Origin: Chryseobacterium camelliae
GTDB lineage: Bacteria > Bacteroidota > Bacteroidia > Flavobacteriales > Weeksellaceae
DNA: 64,000 bases
Direction of reading: 5' to 3'
Assembly (NCBI RefSeq): GCF_030818575.1
Contig: NZ_JAUTAL010000001.1
Span: 1,302,001 to 1,366,000 of the forward strand
Shown one piece after another: positions 44,480 to 52,815 of the stretch. Position numbers and translations under genes: made by a program. The stretch's first letter is position 1. Every line of letters starts with the position of its first letter. Below the pieces are notes generated by a model. That model searched no databases, was not told the DNA's origin, and saw only the letters and a program-made list of their open reading frames with translations.

Positions 44480-46861
44480 ATGAATAAAAAAGCACTGATT
44501 CTATTCCTGGGTTACGCTACATTTTCATTCGGCCAGGCAGACCGTAAAGTCAGCTATTTTCCGCTGAAGGATGTACGTTTGTCAGAAAGTGTATTTAGTG
44601 TAACCATGGATACCGATAAAAAATACATCATGTCCATGGACCCGGACAGGCTGCTGGCTCCTTACCTGAAAGAGGCGGGATTACCCGCTAAGGCTGTTAA
44701 TTATCCGAACTGGGAAAATACAGGTCTGGACGGACATATCGGAGGACACTATCTGTCTGCATTATCATTATTATATGCTTCAACGGGCGATCCCAAGGTT
44801 AAACAGCGGCTAGATTACATGATCAGTGAATTGGAACGCTGTCAGAATGCCTCAAGAGAGGGTTATGTTTCGGGTGTTCCAAATGGGAAAAAGATCTGGA
44901 AGGAAATTGCGGAAGGCAATATCCGGGCTTCCAGTTTCGGACTGAATGACCGATGGGTACCTTTATACAATATTCATAAACTCTATGCCGGACTTTATGA
45001 CGCTTATCAATATACGGACAGCAAAAAGGCGGAAAAAATATTGATTAAATTAACGGACTGGATGGTCAATGAAGTTTCACATCTATCCGATGAGCAAATT
45101 CAGGAAATGCTCCGCAGCGAGCATGGCGGACTCAATGAAGTATTTGCCGATGTTTATGACATTACCAAAAATAAAAAATACCTTCAGCTGGCCCACCGGT
45201 TTTCGCACCTGGCGATCCTGAACCCGCTGCTGAATGGCGAAGATAAACTTACAGGAATCCATGCCAATACGCAGATCCCTAAAGTGATTGGTTATAAACG
45301 GGTGGCTGACCTGGAAAACAATACAGCATGGAGCAATGCCGCAGATTTCTTCTGGCACAATGTGACTGAAAAAAGATCTTCCATCATCGGAGGAAACAGC
45401 GTAGGGGAACATTTCAATCCCATCAATGATTTCAGCAGTATGATTAAAAGTGTTGAAGGCCCGGAAACCTGCAATACCTATAATATGCTGAAGTTAACCA
45501 AGGCATTATTTGCTACATTGCCCAAATCCTATTATATGGATTATTATGAACGGGCATTGTATAACCATATCCTTTCCACGGAAAACAGGGAAAAGGGAGG
45601 GTTTGTATACTTTACGCCGATGCGTCCCGGACATTACAGAGTATATTCTCAACCGGAAACAAGTTTCTGGTGCTGTGTAGGCTCCGGAATGGAAAACCAC
45701 GCGAAATACGGTGAAATGATCTACGCGCACTCCGGACAGGATCTGTATGTAAATCTTTTTATTCCTTCCACACTCAGATGGCAAGAGAAAAAGATAGTTT
45801 TAAGGCAGGAAAACAACTATCCGGAAACCGCAAAAACCAGACTGGTCTTTGACCAGGCCGGAAATTCAATCGTCAATATCAGGCTCCGCTGCCCGCAATG
45901 GACTGCTTCATCAGAAGTGACAGTTACGGTAAATGGAAAAGAATATAATGTGTCTCCGGACAGTAACGGGTATTTTAATCTGAGCCGGAAATGGAAGAAA
46001 GGCGATGTCATTGAAATGAACATGCCGATGCACCTTTCATCAGAGCAGCTTCCTGACCATTCAGGATATTATGCCTTTAAATATGGCCCGGTAGTTCTGG
46101 CGGCACGGTACGGCACCGAAGAGCAGCAGGGAATGTTTGCCGATGATAGCCGCGGCGGACATATCGCCCACGGTCCGCAGATTCCACTAAATGATATTCC
46201 TGTAATTATAGGAGAAGCAACAATGGTAAACAGCCATGTTCAGCCTGTGCCAGATGAAAAACTAACCTTTAACCTTACGGGACTTTATCCTGCGGCTCAA
46301 TTCAGCCAGGGACTCAAGCTTGTGCCGTTTTACAAGATCCGGGAAGAGCGGTACATTATGTACTGGCCTCAAGCGGATCAGAACAAAATTGAGAGTTTAC
46401 AAAGGCAGAAGGCAGAAGAAGAAGCCGAAACGCGCAGGCTTGATCAGATTACCATCGATCAGATCCAGCTCGGAGAACAGCAGCCGGAATCCGATCATTT
46501 CTTCGAAAGCAAAGATTCCAACACGGGATATATGGAAGACCGGCATTTCCGTGATGCCAAAGGCTGGTTCAGCTACAGTATGAAAAATTCCGGTAAAAAC
46601 GCAGCTTTCCTGTATGTACTGTACTTCGATAATAATGCCGGGCGTATGCTGAATGCTGAAATCAACGGTAAGAAAGTCTTCGCTAAAACACTCGAAGGTA
46701 AAGCCGGAAATTCGCCTCAGTATCTGCTTCTGCCTATACCGGATTCGGAAAAAAGCAAAGAAAGCCTCACCGTAAAATTCTTTGCGGCGGACCAGGCCAT
46801 GACTTCAAGGATTATTGAAGTCCGGCTTCTTACCCAAAATTATGAAAAATCCATCAAGTAA
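44480..46861 (+). CDS. Secreted GH127 beta-L-arabinofuranosidase
   Basis: A 793-residue protein with a signal peptide (ATFSFG-Q) and an (alpha/alpha)6 barrel of the DUF1680/GH127 type. The Zn-thiolate site of the family is visible: Glu329 and Cys331 in PETCNTYN, Cys398 and Cys399 in FWCCVGSG. The spacing matches HypBA1, where the first Cys of CC is the nucleophile. A beta-sandwich and a C-terminal accessory domain (about 660-793) follow. The family releases beta-L-arabinofuranose, as found on plant glycoproteins and some pectins. It heads a unit with SASA, GPH symporter and GH10. Confidence 0.9.
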   Translation: MNKKALILFLGYATFSFGQADRKVSYFPLKDVRLSESVFSVTMDTDKKYIMSMDPDRLLAPYLKEAGLPAKAVNYPNWENTGLDGHIGGHYLSALSLLYASTGDPKVKQRLDYMISELERCQNASREGYVSGVPNGKKIWKEIAEGNIRASSFGLNDRWVPLYNIHKLYAGLYDAYQYTDSKKAEKILIKLTDWMVNEVSHLSDEQIQEMLRSEHGGLNEVFADVYDITKNKKYLQLAHRFSHLAILNPLLNGEDKLTGIHANTQIPKVIGYKRVADLENNTAWSNAADFFWHNVTEKRSSIIGGNSVGEHFNPINDFSSMIKSVEGPETCNTYNMLKLTKALFATLPKSYYMDYYERALYNHILSTENREKGGFVYFTPMRPGHYRVYSQPETSFWCCVGSGMENHAKYGEMIYAHSGQDLYVNLFIPSTLRWQEKKIVLRQENNYPETAKTRLVFDQAGNSIVNIRLRCPQWTASSEVTVTVNGKEYNVSPDSNGYFNLSRKWKKGDVIEMNMPMHLSSEQLPDHSGYYAFKYGPVVLAARYGTEEQQGMFADDSRGGHIAHGPQIPLNDIPVIIGEATMVNSHVQPVPDEKLTFNLTGLYPAAQFSQGLKLVPFYKIREERYIMYWPQADQNKIESLQRQKAEEEAETRRLDQITIDQIQLGEQQPESDHFFESKDSNTGYMEDRHFRDAKGWFSYSMKNSGKNAAFLYVLYFDNNAGRMLNAEINGKKVFAKTLEGKAGNSPQYLLLPIPDSEKSKESLTVKFFAADQAMTSRIIEVRLLTQNYEKSIK

Positions 46862-46881
46862 TTTATATAACAGATCATTCC

Positions 46882-48801
46882 ATGAATATTTCTAAGTCTA
46901 AAACGGCCTCTTTCCTGTTTGTCAGCATTTTCAGTATTTCCATGATGGAAGCCAAAGTAAAGCTTCCTGCCTTGGTTTCGGACGGGATGATCCTGCAAAG
47001 AAACATGCCGCTGAAAATCTGGGGATCAGCTGATGCAGGTGAAAAGGTAAATGTTAAATTTTTAAATAAAACCTACACTACCAGCGCCGATAAAAGCGGG
47101 AACTGGAACATCATGCTTCCCGAACTGAAAGCCGGCGGACCGTACGTAATGACCATTAACGAAATTACCCTGAAAGACATCCTGATCGGTGATGTATGGG
47201 TAGCTTCCGGACAATCCAATATGGAGCTTCCGATGCGCAGGCTGACGCCGTTGTACAGTGACGAAATTAAAAATGCCAACAATAAAAACATCCGGTTCTT
47301 CACGGTACCGCAAAAATACAATTTCAAAACTCCGCAAACGGAGCTGGACGGTGGTAAATGGCAATCCACCGATCCGCAAACCATTCTTGATTTTTCAGGA
47401 GTAGCGTTTTTTTTTGCCAAAGAAATCAATGCCGAAGATAAAGTTCCGGTGGGAATCATTCACACCAGCCTCGGAGGATCTCCGGTTCAGGCCTGGATGG
47501 ACACGAATTCCCTGAAAAAATATCCTGAATATCTGGATGAAGCTAAAAAATGGCAGAACGATGACCTGATTAAATCTACCGAATCCGGTGAGCAGGCAGC
47601 CAGCAGAGCCTGGTATACCGAGCTTGATCAGAACGATCCCGGATTGGCACAGCATTGGGAAAAAGCGGATGTCGATGACTCAGGATGGAAAACCCTGAAG
47701 GTTCCGGGATCATGGGAAGATCAGGAAGGATCTTTTGACGGAACGGTTTGGCTGAGAAAAGAAATCAATGTACCGGCCGGATCATCCGGTAAACCGGCAT
47801 TTTTAAATTTAGGAAGAATAAAGGATGCCGATGTTACTTACATTAACGGAGTAAAAGTCGGAAATGTAACCTATGAATATCCGCCACGCTGGTACGACAT
47901 TCCGGCAGGTGTACTGAAGGACGGAAAGAACATCATTACGGTCCGCATCACCAACGGAAGCGGAAAAGGACAGTTCATTGCTGACAAACCGTACTACCTG
48001 GAAGTGGGAGGACAGAAAATAGATCTTACCGGAGACTGGAAATATAAAGTCGGCGCAAAAATGTCGAGAGTAGCTCCCGGACAGACTTTTATCCGCTGGA
48101 AACCGACCGGATTGTACAATTCAATGATCAATCCGCTCACCAACTATAAGGTAAAAGGATTCCTTTGGTATCAGGGTGAAAGCAATACCGGAAAACCGAA
48201 AGAATACGGCGACCTGCTGACGACTATGATCACCGACTGGCGCAATAAATGGAATGAGCAAAACGCGCCATTCCTGATTGTGCAGCTGGCCAACTTCATG
48301 GAAAGCAAAAGCCAGCCGATCGAAAGCAACTGGGCGGAACTGAGGGATCAGCAGCGCTTAGTTTCCCAGACCGTTCCAAATACCGGACTGGCCGTAACCA
48401 TCGACGTAGGAGAGTGGAATGACATCCACCCGCTGAATAAAAAAGCAGTCGGAGACCGGTTGGCTTTCCAGGCTTTGAAAATAGCCGATAAAAAGAATAT
48501 CGTGGCAGACGGACCAGTATATCAGTCGATGAAGACGGAAGGAAATAAAATCATACTTTCTTTCAAAACCGGGACAGATGATCTTGCAAGAGTAGCCGAA
48601 CTGAAAGGCTTTGCCATCAAAGATTCAGACGGAAGCTGGGCCTGGGCGAAGGCAAAAACGGAAGGTAAGAAAGTTATTGTATGGAACGATGCGGTTAAAA
48701 ATCCGGTAGCCGTACGCTACGACTGGGCCGACAATCCGGACGGCAATCTCAAAAATACAGCCGGGCTTCCTGCTTCACCTTTTACAACAGAAAAAAATTA
48801 A
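46882..48801 (+). CDS. SASA-family acetylesterase with jelly-roll insert (paralogue 2)
   Basis: A 639-residue exported esterase, paralogous to the protein at 10559-12448 across its full length. Catalytic Ser112 is in ASGQSNM; Asp514 and His516 are in EWNDIHPLNKKA. The GH2-like sugar-binding insert (about 265-370, YPPRWYDIP) is conserved. It starts 20 bp after GH127 and 20 bp before the GPH symporter. Removal of acetyl groups from xylan fragments is likely; having two copies in separate units may reflect different substrate lengths or different induction. Confidence 0.88.
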   Translation: MNISKSKTASFLFVSIFSISMMEAKVKLPALVSDGMILQRNMPLKIWGSADAGEKVNVKFLNKTYTTSADKSGNWNIMLPELKAGGPYVMTINEITLKDILIGDVWVASGQSNMELPMRRLTPLYSDEIKNANNKNIRFFTVPQKYNFKTPQTELDGGKWQSTDPQTILDFSGVAFFFAKEINAEDKVPVGIIHTSLGGSPVQAWMDTNSLKKYPEYLDEAKKWQNDDLIKSTESGEQAASRAWYTELDQNDPGLAQHWEKADVDDSGWKTLKVPGSWEDQEGSFDGTVWLRKEINVPAGSSGKPAFLNLGRIKDADVTYINGVKVGNVTYEYPPRWYDIPAGVLKDGKNIITVRITNGSGKGQFIADKPYYLEVGGQKIDLTGDWKYKVGAKMSRVAPGQTFIRWKPTGLYNSMINPLTNYKVKGFLWYQGESNTGKPKEYGDLLTTMITDWRNKWNEQNAPFLIVQLANFMESKSQPIESNWAELRDQQRLVSQTVPNTGLAVTIDVGEWNDIHPLNKKAVGDRLAFQALKIADKKNIVADGPVYQSMKTEGNKIILSFKTGTDDLARVAELKGFAIKDSDGSWAWAKAKTEGKKVIVWNDAVKNPVAVRYDWADNPDGNLKNTAGLPASPFTTEKN

Positions 48802-48821
48802 TTTAATCCTCATATTTAAAA

Positions 48822-50276
48822 ATGAATAATCATCCACAGAAAATATCAGTATCCGAAAAAATAGGCTACAGCTTAGGTGACCTTGCGGCCAACCTCGTTT
48901 TTCAGACCCTGGTTACCTACCTCGCGTATTTTTATACCGATATTTACGGACTCAAGCCGGAAGATGCTTCCATCATTACTCTTATTGTCGGTCTTATCGC
49001 AGGATTCGGATTCAATCCGGTCATCGGTGCTCTGGCAGACCGTACCAAAACCAAATGGGGGAAATTCCGTCCGTGGATCTTATTTACAGCCGTTCCGTTG
49101 GGGATTGCGGCTCTTCTGGCCTTCAGCACACCCGGTTTTTCATATAAAGGAAAAATGATCTATGCAGCCATTACGTATTCCATACTTTTGTTACTATACG
49201 CAGCCAATAACCTGCCGTATGCCGCACTGAGCGGAGTAATTACCGGTGACATGGGAGAGCGAAACAGCATTTCTTCCTACCGTTTTGTAGCGGTAATGTT
49301 TGCCCAGTTCTTTGTTCAGGTATTTATGCTTCCGATTATCCTTTCCGTAGGGCATGGCGACAAAGCAGCCGGTATAGAAACGGTAATGACCTGGCTGGCT
49401 GTTATCGGCTCGGTGATGCTGCTGATTACTTTTTTTACGACGAAAGAAAGGATTATTCCAACCTCCGAACAGAAATCAAGCCTGAAAGAAGACCTGAAAG
49501 ACCTTTCCAAAAATAAGCCTTGGATCATTATGCTTACCGTAACCGCTCTTATTTTTATCACCCTGGCGATGAAGGGAGGTTCGTACGTCTATTACTTCAA
49601 CAATTATGTAGACGAGCCGGCTCTGGCTTCATTCATTTCACCGATTACGAACTTTTTCAATTCCATCGGGATGAATTTCTTCGGGGAAGACCCAAGATCA
49701 GCAGGTTTCGGACTGTTCAATGCCGGCGGGATCATCATGATGATTGTAGGGATTACCTTTTCTAAAAGATTTGCCGATAAATACGGTAAAAGAGATGCAT
49801 TTATTGCTTCCCTCTTTATTTCGACTTTATTCATTGTTGCTTTTATATTCTATCCGCCAAAATCGGTGGGATTAATGTTCCTTTCGCAGATCCTGCACGG
49901 CTTTTTCTACGGAATCAGCACACCGCTTCTTTGGGCAATGATTGCCGATGTAGCCGACTATTCCGAGTGGAAAAACAACCGACGCGCTACAGCGATTATT
50001 TTCTCAGCCATGATGGTCGGATTAAAAGTGGGATTAAGTATTGGAAGCTCATTGGTTTCTTCCATTATCGGACATTACGGTTACATTTCATCCGAAGGAA
50101 CGGAAAATGTCATTCAGCCGGAAACGGTGGCCAGCGGTGCGAAAATGCTGGTGAGTATTTTCCCGGCCATTCCGTTTTTTGCAGCCTGCGGATTGTTGAT
50201 GTTCTATAAAATCAATAAAAAAATGGAGGTGCAGATCGAACGCGATCTTAAAGAAAGGAGGAGAAAGGAGGATTGA
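48822..50276 (+). CDS. GPH-family (glycoside-pentoside-hexuronide) cation symporter
   Basis: A 484-residue inner-membrane MFS-fold protein with about 12 hydrophobic helices. The N-terminal block EKIGYSLGDLAANLVFQ and the loop DRTKTKWGKFRPW are signatures of the MelB/XynP group. In this block (GH10, GH43, GH67) it most likely imports xylo-oligosaccharides or aldouronic acids with a proton or sodium ion. Its presence next to a cytoplasmic GH43 supports import of short oligosaccharides followed by intracellular cutting. Confidence 0.9.
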   Translation: MNNHPQKISVSEKIGYSLGDLAANLVFQTLVTYLAYFYTDIYGLKPEDASIITLIVGLIAGFGFNPVIGALADRTKTKWGKFRPWILFTAVPLGIAALLAFSTPGFSYKGKMIYAAITYSILLLLYAANNLPYAALSGVITGDMGERNSISSYRFVAVMFAQFFVQVFMLPIILSVGHGDKAAGIETVMTWLAVIGSVMLLITFFTTKERIIPTSEQKSSLKEDLKDLSKNKPWIIMLTVTALIFITLAMKGGSYVYYFNNYVDEPALASFISPITNFFNSIGMNFFGEDPRSAGFGLFNAGGIIMMIVGITFSKRFADKYGKRDAFIASLFISTLFIVAFIFYPPKSVGLMFLSQILHGFFYGISTPLLWAMIADVADYSEWKNNRRATAIIFSAMMVGLKVGLSIGSSLVSSIIGHYGYISSEGTENVIQPETVASGAKMLVSIFPAIPFFAACGLLMFYKINKKMEVQIERDLKERRRKED

Positions 50277-50282
50277 TATCAT

Positions 50283-50371
50283 GCTTTAAGCTCCTTAGGA
50301 GCGGCCTGTTAATAGCCATTACAGGATACCATCAATTAAGCCTCGTAGAGGCGACCTGTTAATAAATAAAT
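50283..50371. repeat. Paired short palindromic repeats
   Basis: Two related units occur: aaGCTCCTtAGGAGCggCCTGTTAATA and aaGCCTCGTAGAGGCgaCCTGTTAATA, each a short palindrome followed by CCTGTTAATA. They are REP-like and lie between the symporter and GH10. Confidence 0.7.
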
Positions 50372-50385
50372 TATAAAAAATAATT

Positions 50386-51501
50386 ATGAAGAAAGCCATT
50401 GCAGTAATAGGAATTTTAGCCCTCACCGTGTCGTGTAAAACGGCACAGACCACATCTTCCGGCGACTCCCTGAAAAATGCATTCAACAATAAATTCTATA
50501 TCGGAACCGCAATGAGCCTTCCGCAGATTGATGGGACCGATGTAAAATCGGATGACATCATCAGAAAGCAGTTCAGTTCCATCGTTGCGGAGAACTGTAT
50601 GAAATCCATGTTCATCCAGCCTGAGGAAGGGAAGTTTTTCTTTGATGATGCCGATAAGTTTGTAGCTTTCGGAGAGAAAAACAAGATGTTCATCATCGGT
50701 CACACGCTGATCTGGCATTCCCAGTTGCCGAGATGGTTTTTTGTAGGCAAGGACGGGAAAGACGTTTCACCGGAAGTCCTGAAACAGCGGATGAAGAGCC
50801 ATATTTCCACGTTGGTTGGAAGATACAAAGGCCGGGTAAAAGGCTGGGATGTCGTAAACGAAGCCATTATGGAAGACGGAACTTATAGAAAATCCAAGTT
50901 TTACGAGATTCTGGGCGAAGAATTTATTCCGCTTGCTTTCCAATACGCACAGGAAGCGGATCCGAATGCCGAACTGTATTACAACGATTACAACGAATGG
51001 TTTCCGGAAAAAGTGAAAACCGTTACCAGAATCGTTAAGGATTTAAGATCAAGAGGAATCCGGATCGATGGAGTAGGAATGCAGACCCACGTAGGACTGG
51101 ACAATCCGAAACTGGAAGAATACGAGAAAGCCTTAACGGATTATGCCGCGGCCGGCGTAAAAGTAAATGTTACCGAAATGGAAATCAGTGCGCTTCCTTC
51201 GCCGTGGGGAACTTCGGCCAACGTTTCCGACAAAGTGGAATACGAAGCGAAAATGAATCCTTATACCAAAGGGCTTCCTGAAAATGTTCAGAAAGAATGG
51301 GAAACCCGTTATCTGGATTTCTTCAGACTGTTCCTGAAGCATAAAAATGAAATCCGGAGGGTTACTTTATGGGGCGTTACCGACAATCAGTCTTGGAAAA
51401 ACGATTTCCCGGTAAAAGGCAGAACCGATTATCCGCTTCTTTTCGACCGTAATTACCAGGCAAAACCGGTAGTAGAGAAAATTATTGAATTAACAAAGTA
51501 A
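50386..51501 (+). CDS. GH10 endo-1,4-beta-xylanase, lipoprotein
   Basis: A 371-residue enzyme with a lipoprotein signal (lipobox LTVSC, Cys about residue 17), so it is likely anchored in the outer membrane. Acid/base Glu159 is in DVVNEAI and nucleophile Glu264 in NVTEMEI, 105 residues apart as usual in GH10. [10 protein letters not shown] and the substrate-site GVGMQTHVG are also typical. It cuts the xylan backbone, including decorated xylan. No CBM is attached. The upstream palindromes and downstream repeat frame it within the GH127-GH67 block. Confidence 0.93.
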   Translation: MKKAIAVIGILALTVSCKTAQTTSSGDSLKNAFNNKFYIGTAMSLPQIDGTDVKSDDIIRKQFSSIVAENCMKSMFIQPEEGKFFFDDADKFVAFGEKNKMFIIGHTLIWHSQLPRWFFVGKDGKDVSPEVLKQRMKSHISTLVGRYKGRVKGWDVVNEAIMEDGTYRKSKFYEILGEEFIPLAFQYAQEADPNAELYYNDYNEWFPEKVKTVTRIVKDLRSRGIRIDGVGMQTHVGLDNPKLEEYEKALTDYAAAGVKVNVTEMEISALPSPWGTSANVSDKVEYEAKMNPYTKGLPENVQKEWETRYLDFFRLFLKHKNEIRRVTLWGVTDNQSWKNDFPVKGRTDYPLLFDRNYQAKPVVEKIIELTK

Positions 51502-51680
51502 AATTAATAAACCGCAAAAGACACAAAAGAAATGCTTGAAAATAGAGCGGTTCAATAGAACAAAAAAGCGATATGATAATTCTTTTCTGAACTTTTGAAT
51601 AGCTTGAAGCAGAATGAAATCTTTTGTGACTTTTGTGGTTGAAAACAAAATCAATTATCTAAAAGTCTAAACTATAAAAA
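51502..51680. repeat. Inverted 'cacaaaag' repeat between GH10 and GH43
   Basis: AACCGCAAAAGACACAAAAG (about 51510-51530) is nearly complementary to CTTTTGTGACTTTTGTGGTT (about 51622-51642). The unit is about 135 bp with these ends, MITE-like, and related to the gaps at 6825 and 12449. Confidence 0.65.
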
Positions 51681-52655
51681 ATGAACAAAGCAAAATACCT
51701 TTTCCCGAAAGACTATATGGCTGATCCTTCTGTACACGTTTTTGAAGGCAAACTGTATATCTATCCGTCCCACGACCGTGAAAGCGGCATCGAAGAAAAC
51801 GACAACGGCGACCATTTCGATATGAATGATTACCACGTTTTTTCCCTTGATAACTTGGAAAACGGTGACATTACAGACCACGGCGTAGTGCTTTCGGTAG
51901 AGGATATTCCATGGTCGGGAAGACAGTTGTGGGATTGCGATGTAGCCCATAAAGACGGTAAATATTATATGTATTTTCCGCTAAAGGACAAAAACGACAT
52001 TTTCAGAATTGGAGTCGCGGTGAGCGACAAACCATACGGGCCGTTTGTTCCGGAAAAACATCCGATGATGGGCAGTTACAGCATCGATCCCTGCCTTTTT
52101 GAAGACAACGGAAAGCATTATATGTACTTCGGAGGAATCTGGGGCGGGCAATTGCAGCGGTACCGCAACAACAAAGCTTTGGAATCTGCGGTGATCCCGA
52201 ATAACGACGAGCCTGCCATTCCATCAAAAGTGGTGATGTTGAGTGACGATATGTTGGAATTCGGCGAAGAGCCAAAAGACGTTCTTATTCTTGATGAAAA
52301 CGGAAATCCGCTGCTTCATGGCGACAAGCACCGCTTTTTCGAAGCTTCGTGGATGCATAAGTACAATGATAAATATTATTTCTCTTATTCCACGGGAGAT
52401 ACGCACCTGATCTGCTATGCAACCGGTGATAATCCTTACGGTCCGTTTACCTTTCAGGGAGAAATCCTGACACCGGTGGTAGGATGGACCACTCACCACA
52501 GCATTGTGGAATTTGAAGGGAAGTGGTATCTGTTCTTCCATGATTCCGTTCCAAGCGGCGGTAGGACGTGGCTGAGAAGCATGAAGGTCATTGAAATCGA
52601 ATATGATAACGATGGCAAGATTAAAACCATAGAAGGGCTGGAAGAAAATCAGTAA
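51681..52655 (+). CDS. Cytoplasmic GH43 xylosidase/arabinofuranosidase (GH43_1-like)
   Basis: A 324-residue single-domain enzyme with no signal peptide, so it should act in the cytoplasm. Triad: Asp15 (MADPSVHV), Asp136 (SIDPCLF), Glu221 (FFEASWM). It lacks a CBM and is clearly separate from the three CBM6-bearing paralogues. With the GPH symporter in the same block it would split imported xylo- or arabinoxylo-oligosaccharides. A hairpin terminator follows. Confidence 0.88.
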   Translation: MNKAKYLFPKDYMADPSVHVFEGKLYIYPSHDRESGIEENDNGDHFDMNDYHVFSLDNLENGDITDHGVVLSVEDIPWSGRQLWDCDVAHKDGKYYMYFPLKDKNDIFRIGVAVSDKPYGPFVPEKHPMMGSYSIDPCLFEDNGKHYMYFGGIWGGQLQRYRNNKALESAVIPNNDEPAIPSKVVMLSDDMLEFGEEPKDVLILDENGNPLLHGDKHRFFEASWMHKYNDKYYFSYSTGDTHLICYATGDNPYGPFTFQGEILTPVVGWTTHHSIVEFEGKWYLFFHDSVPSGGRTWLRSMKVIEIEYDNDGKIKTIEGLEENQ

Positions 52656-52664
52656 TCTTGGATC

Positions 52665-52699
52665 AACCATGTCAGGAGTCTAAATCCTGACATGGTTTT
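52665..52699 (+). terminator. Terminator after cytoplasmic GH43
   Basis: AACCATGTCAGGA and TCCTGACATGGTTTT form a 13-bp perfect stem with a short loop and T-run. Confidence 0.85.
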
Positions 52700-52815
52700 A
52701 AGCACTCATTATCGAAACCCGTACGGTTTAATAACAATAGCCACAGGTGAAACCTTTGGAAAAAATACAACAGACAAACCCTGTTTAATTCAAATCAAAA
52801 TTAAAGTAAATCCCG

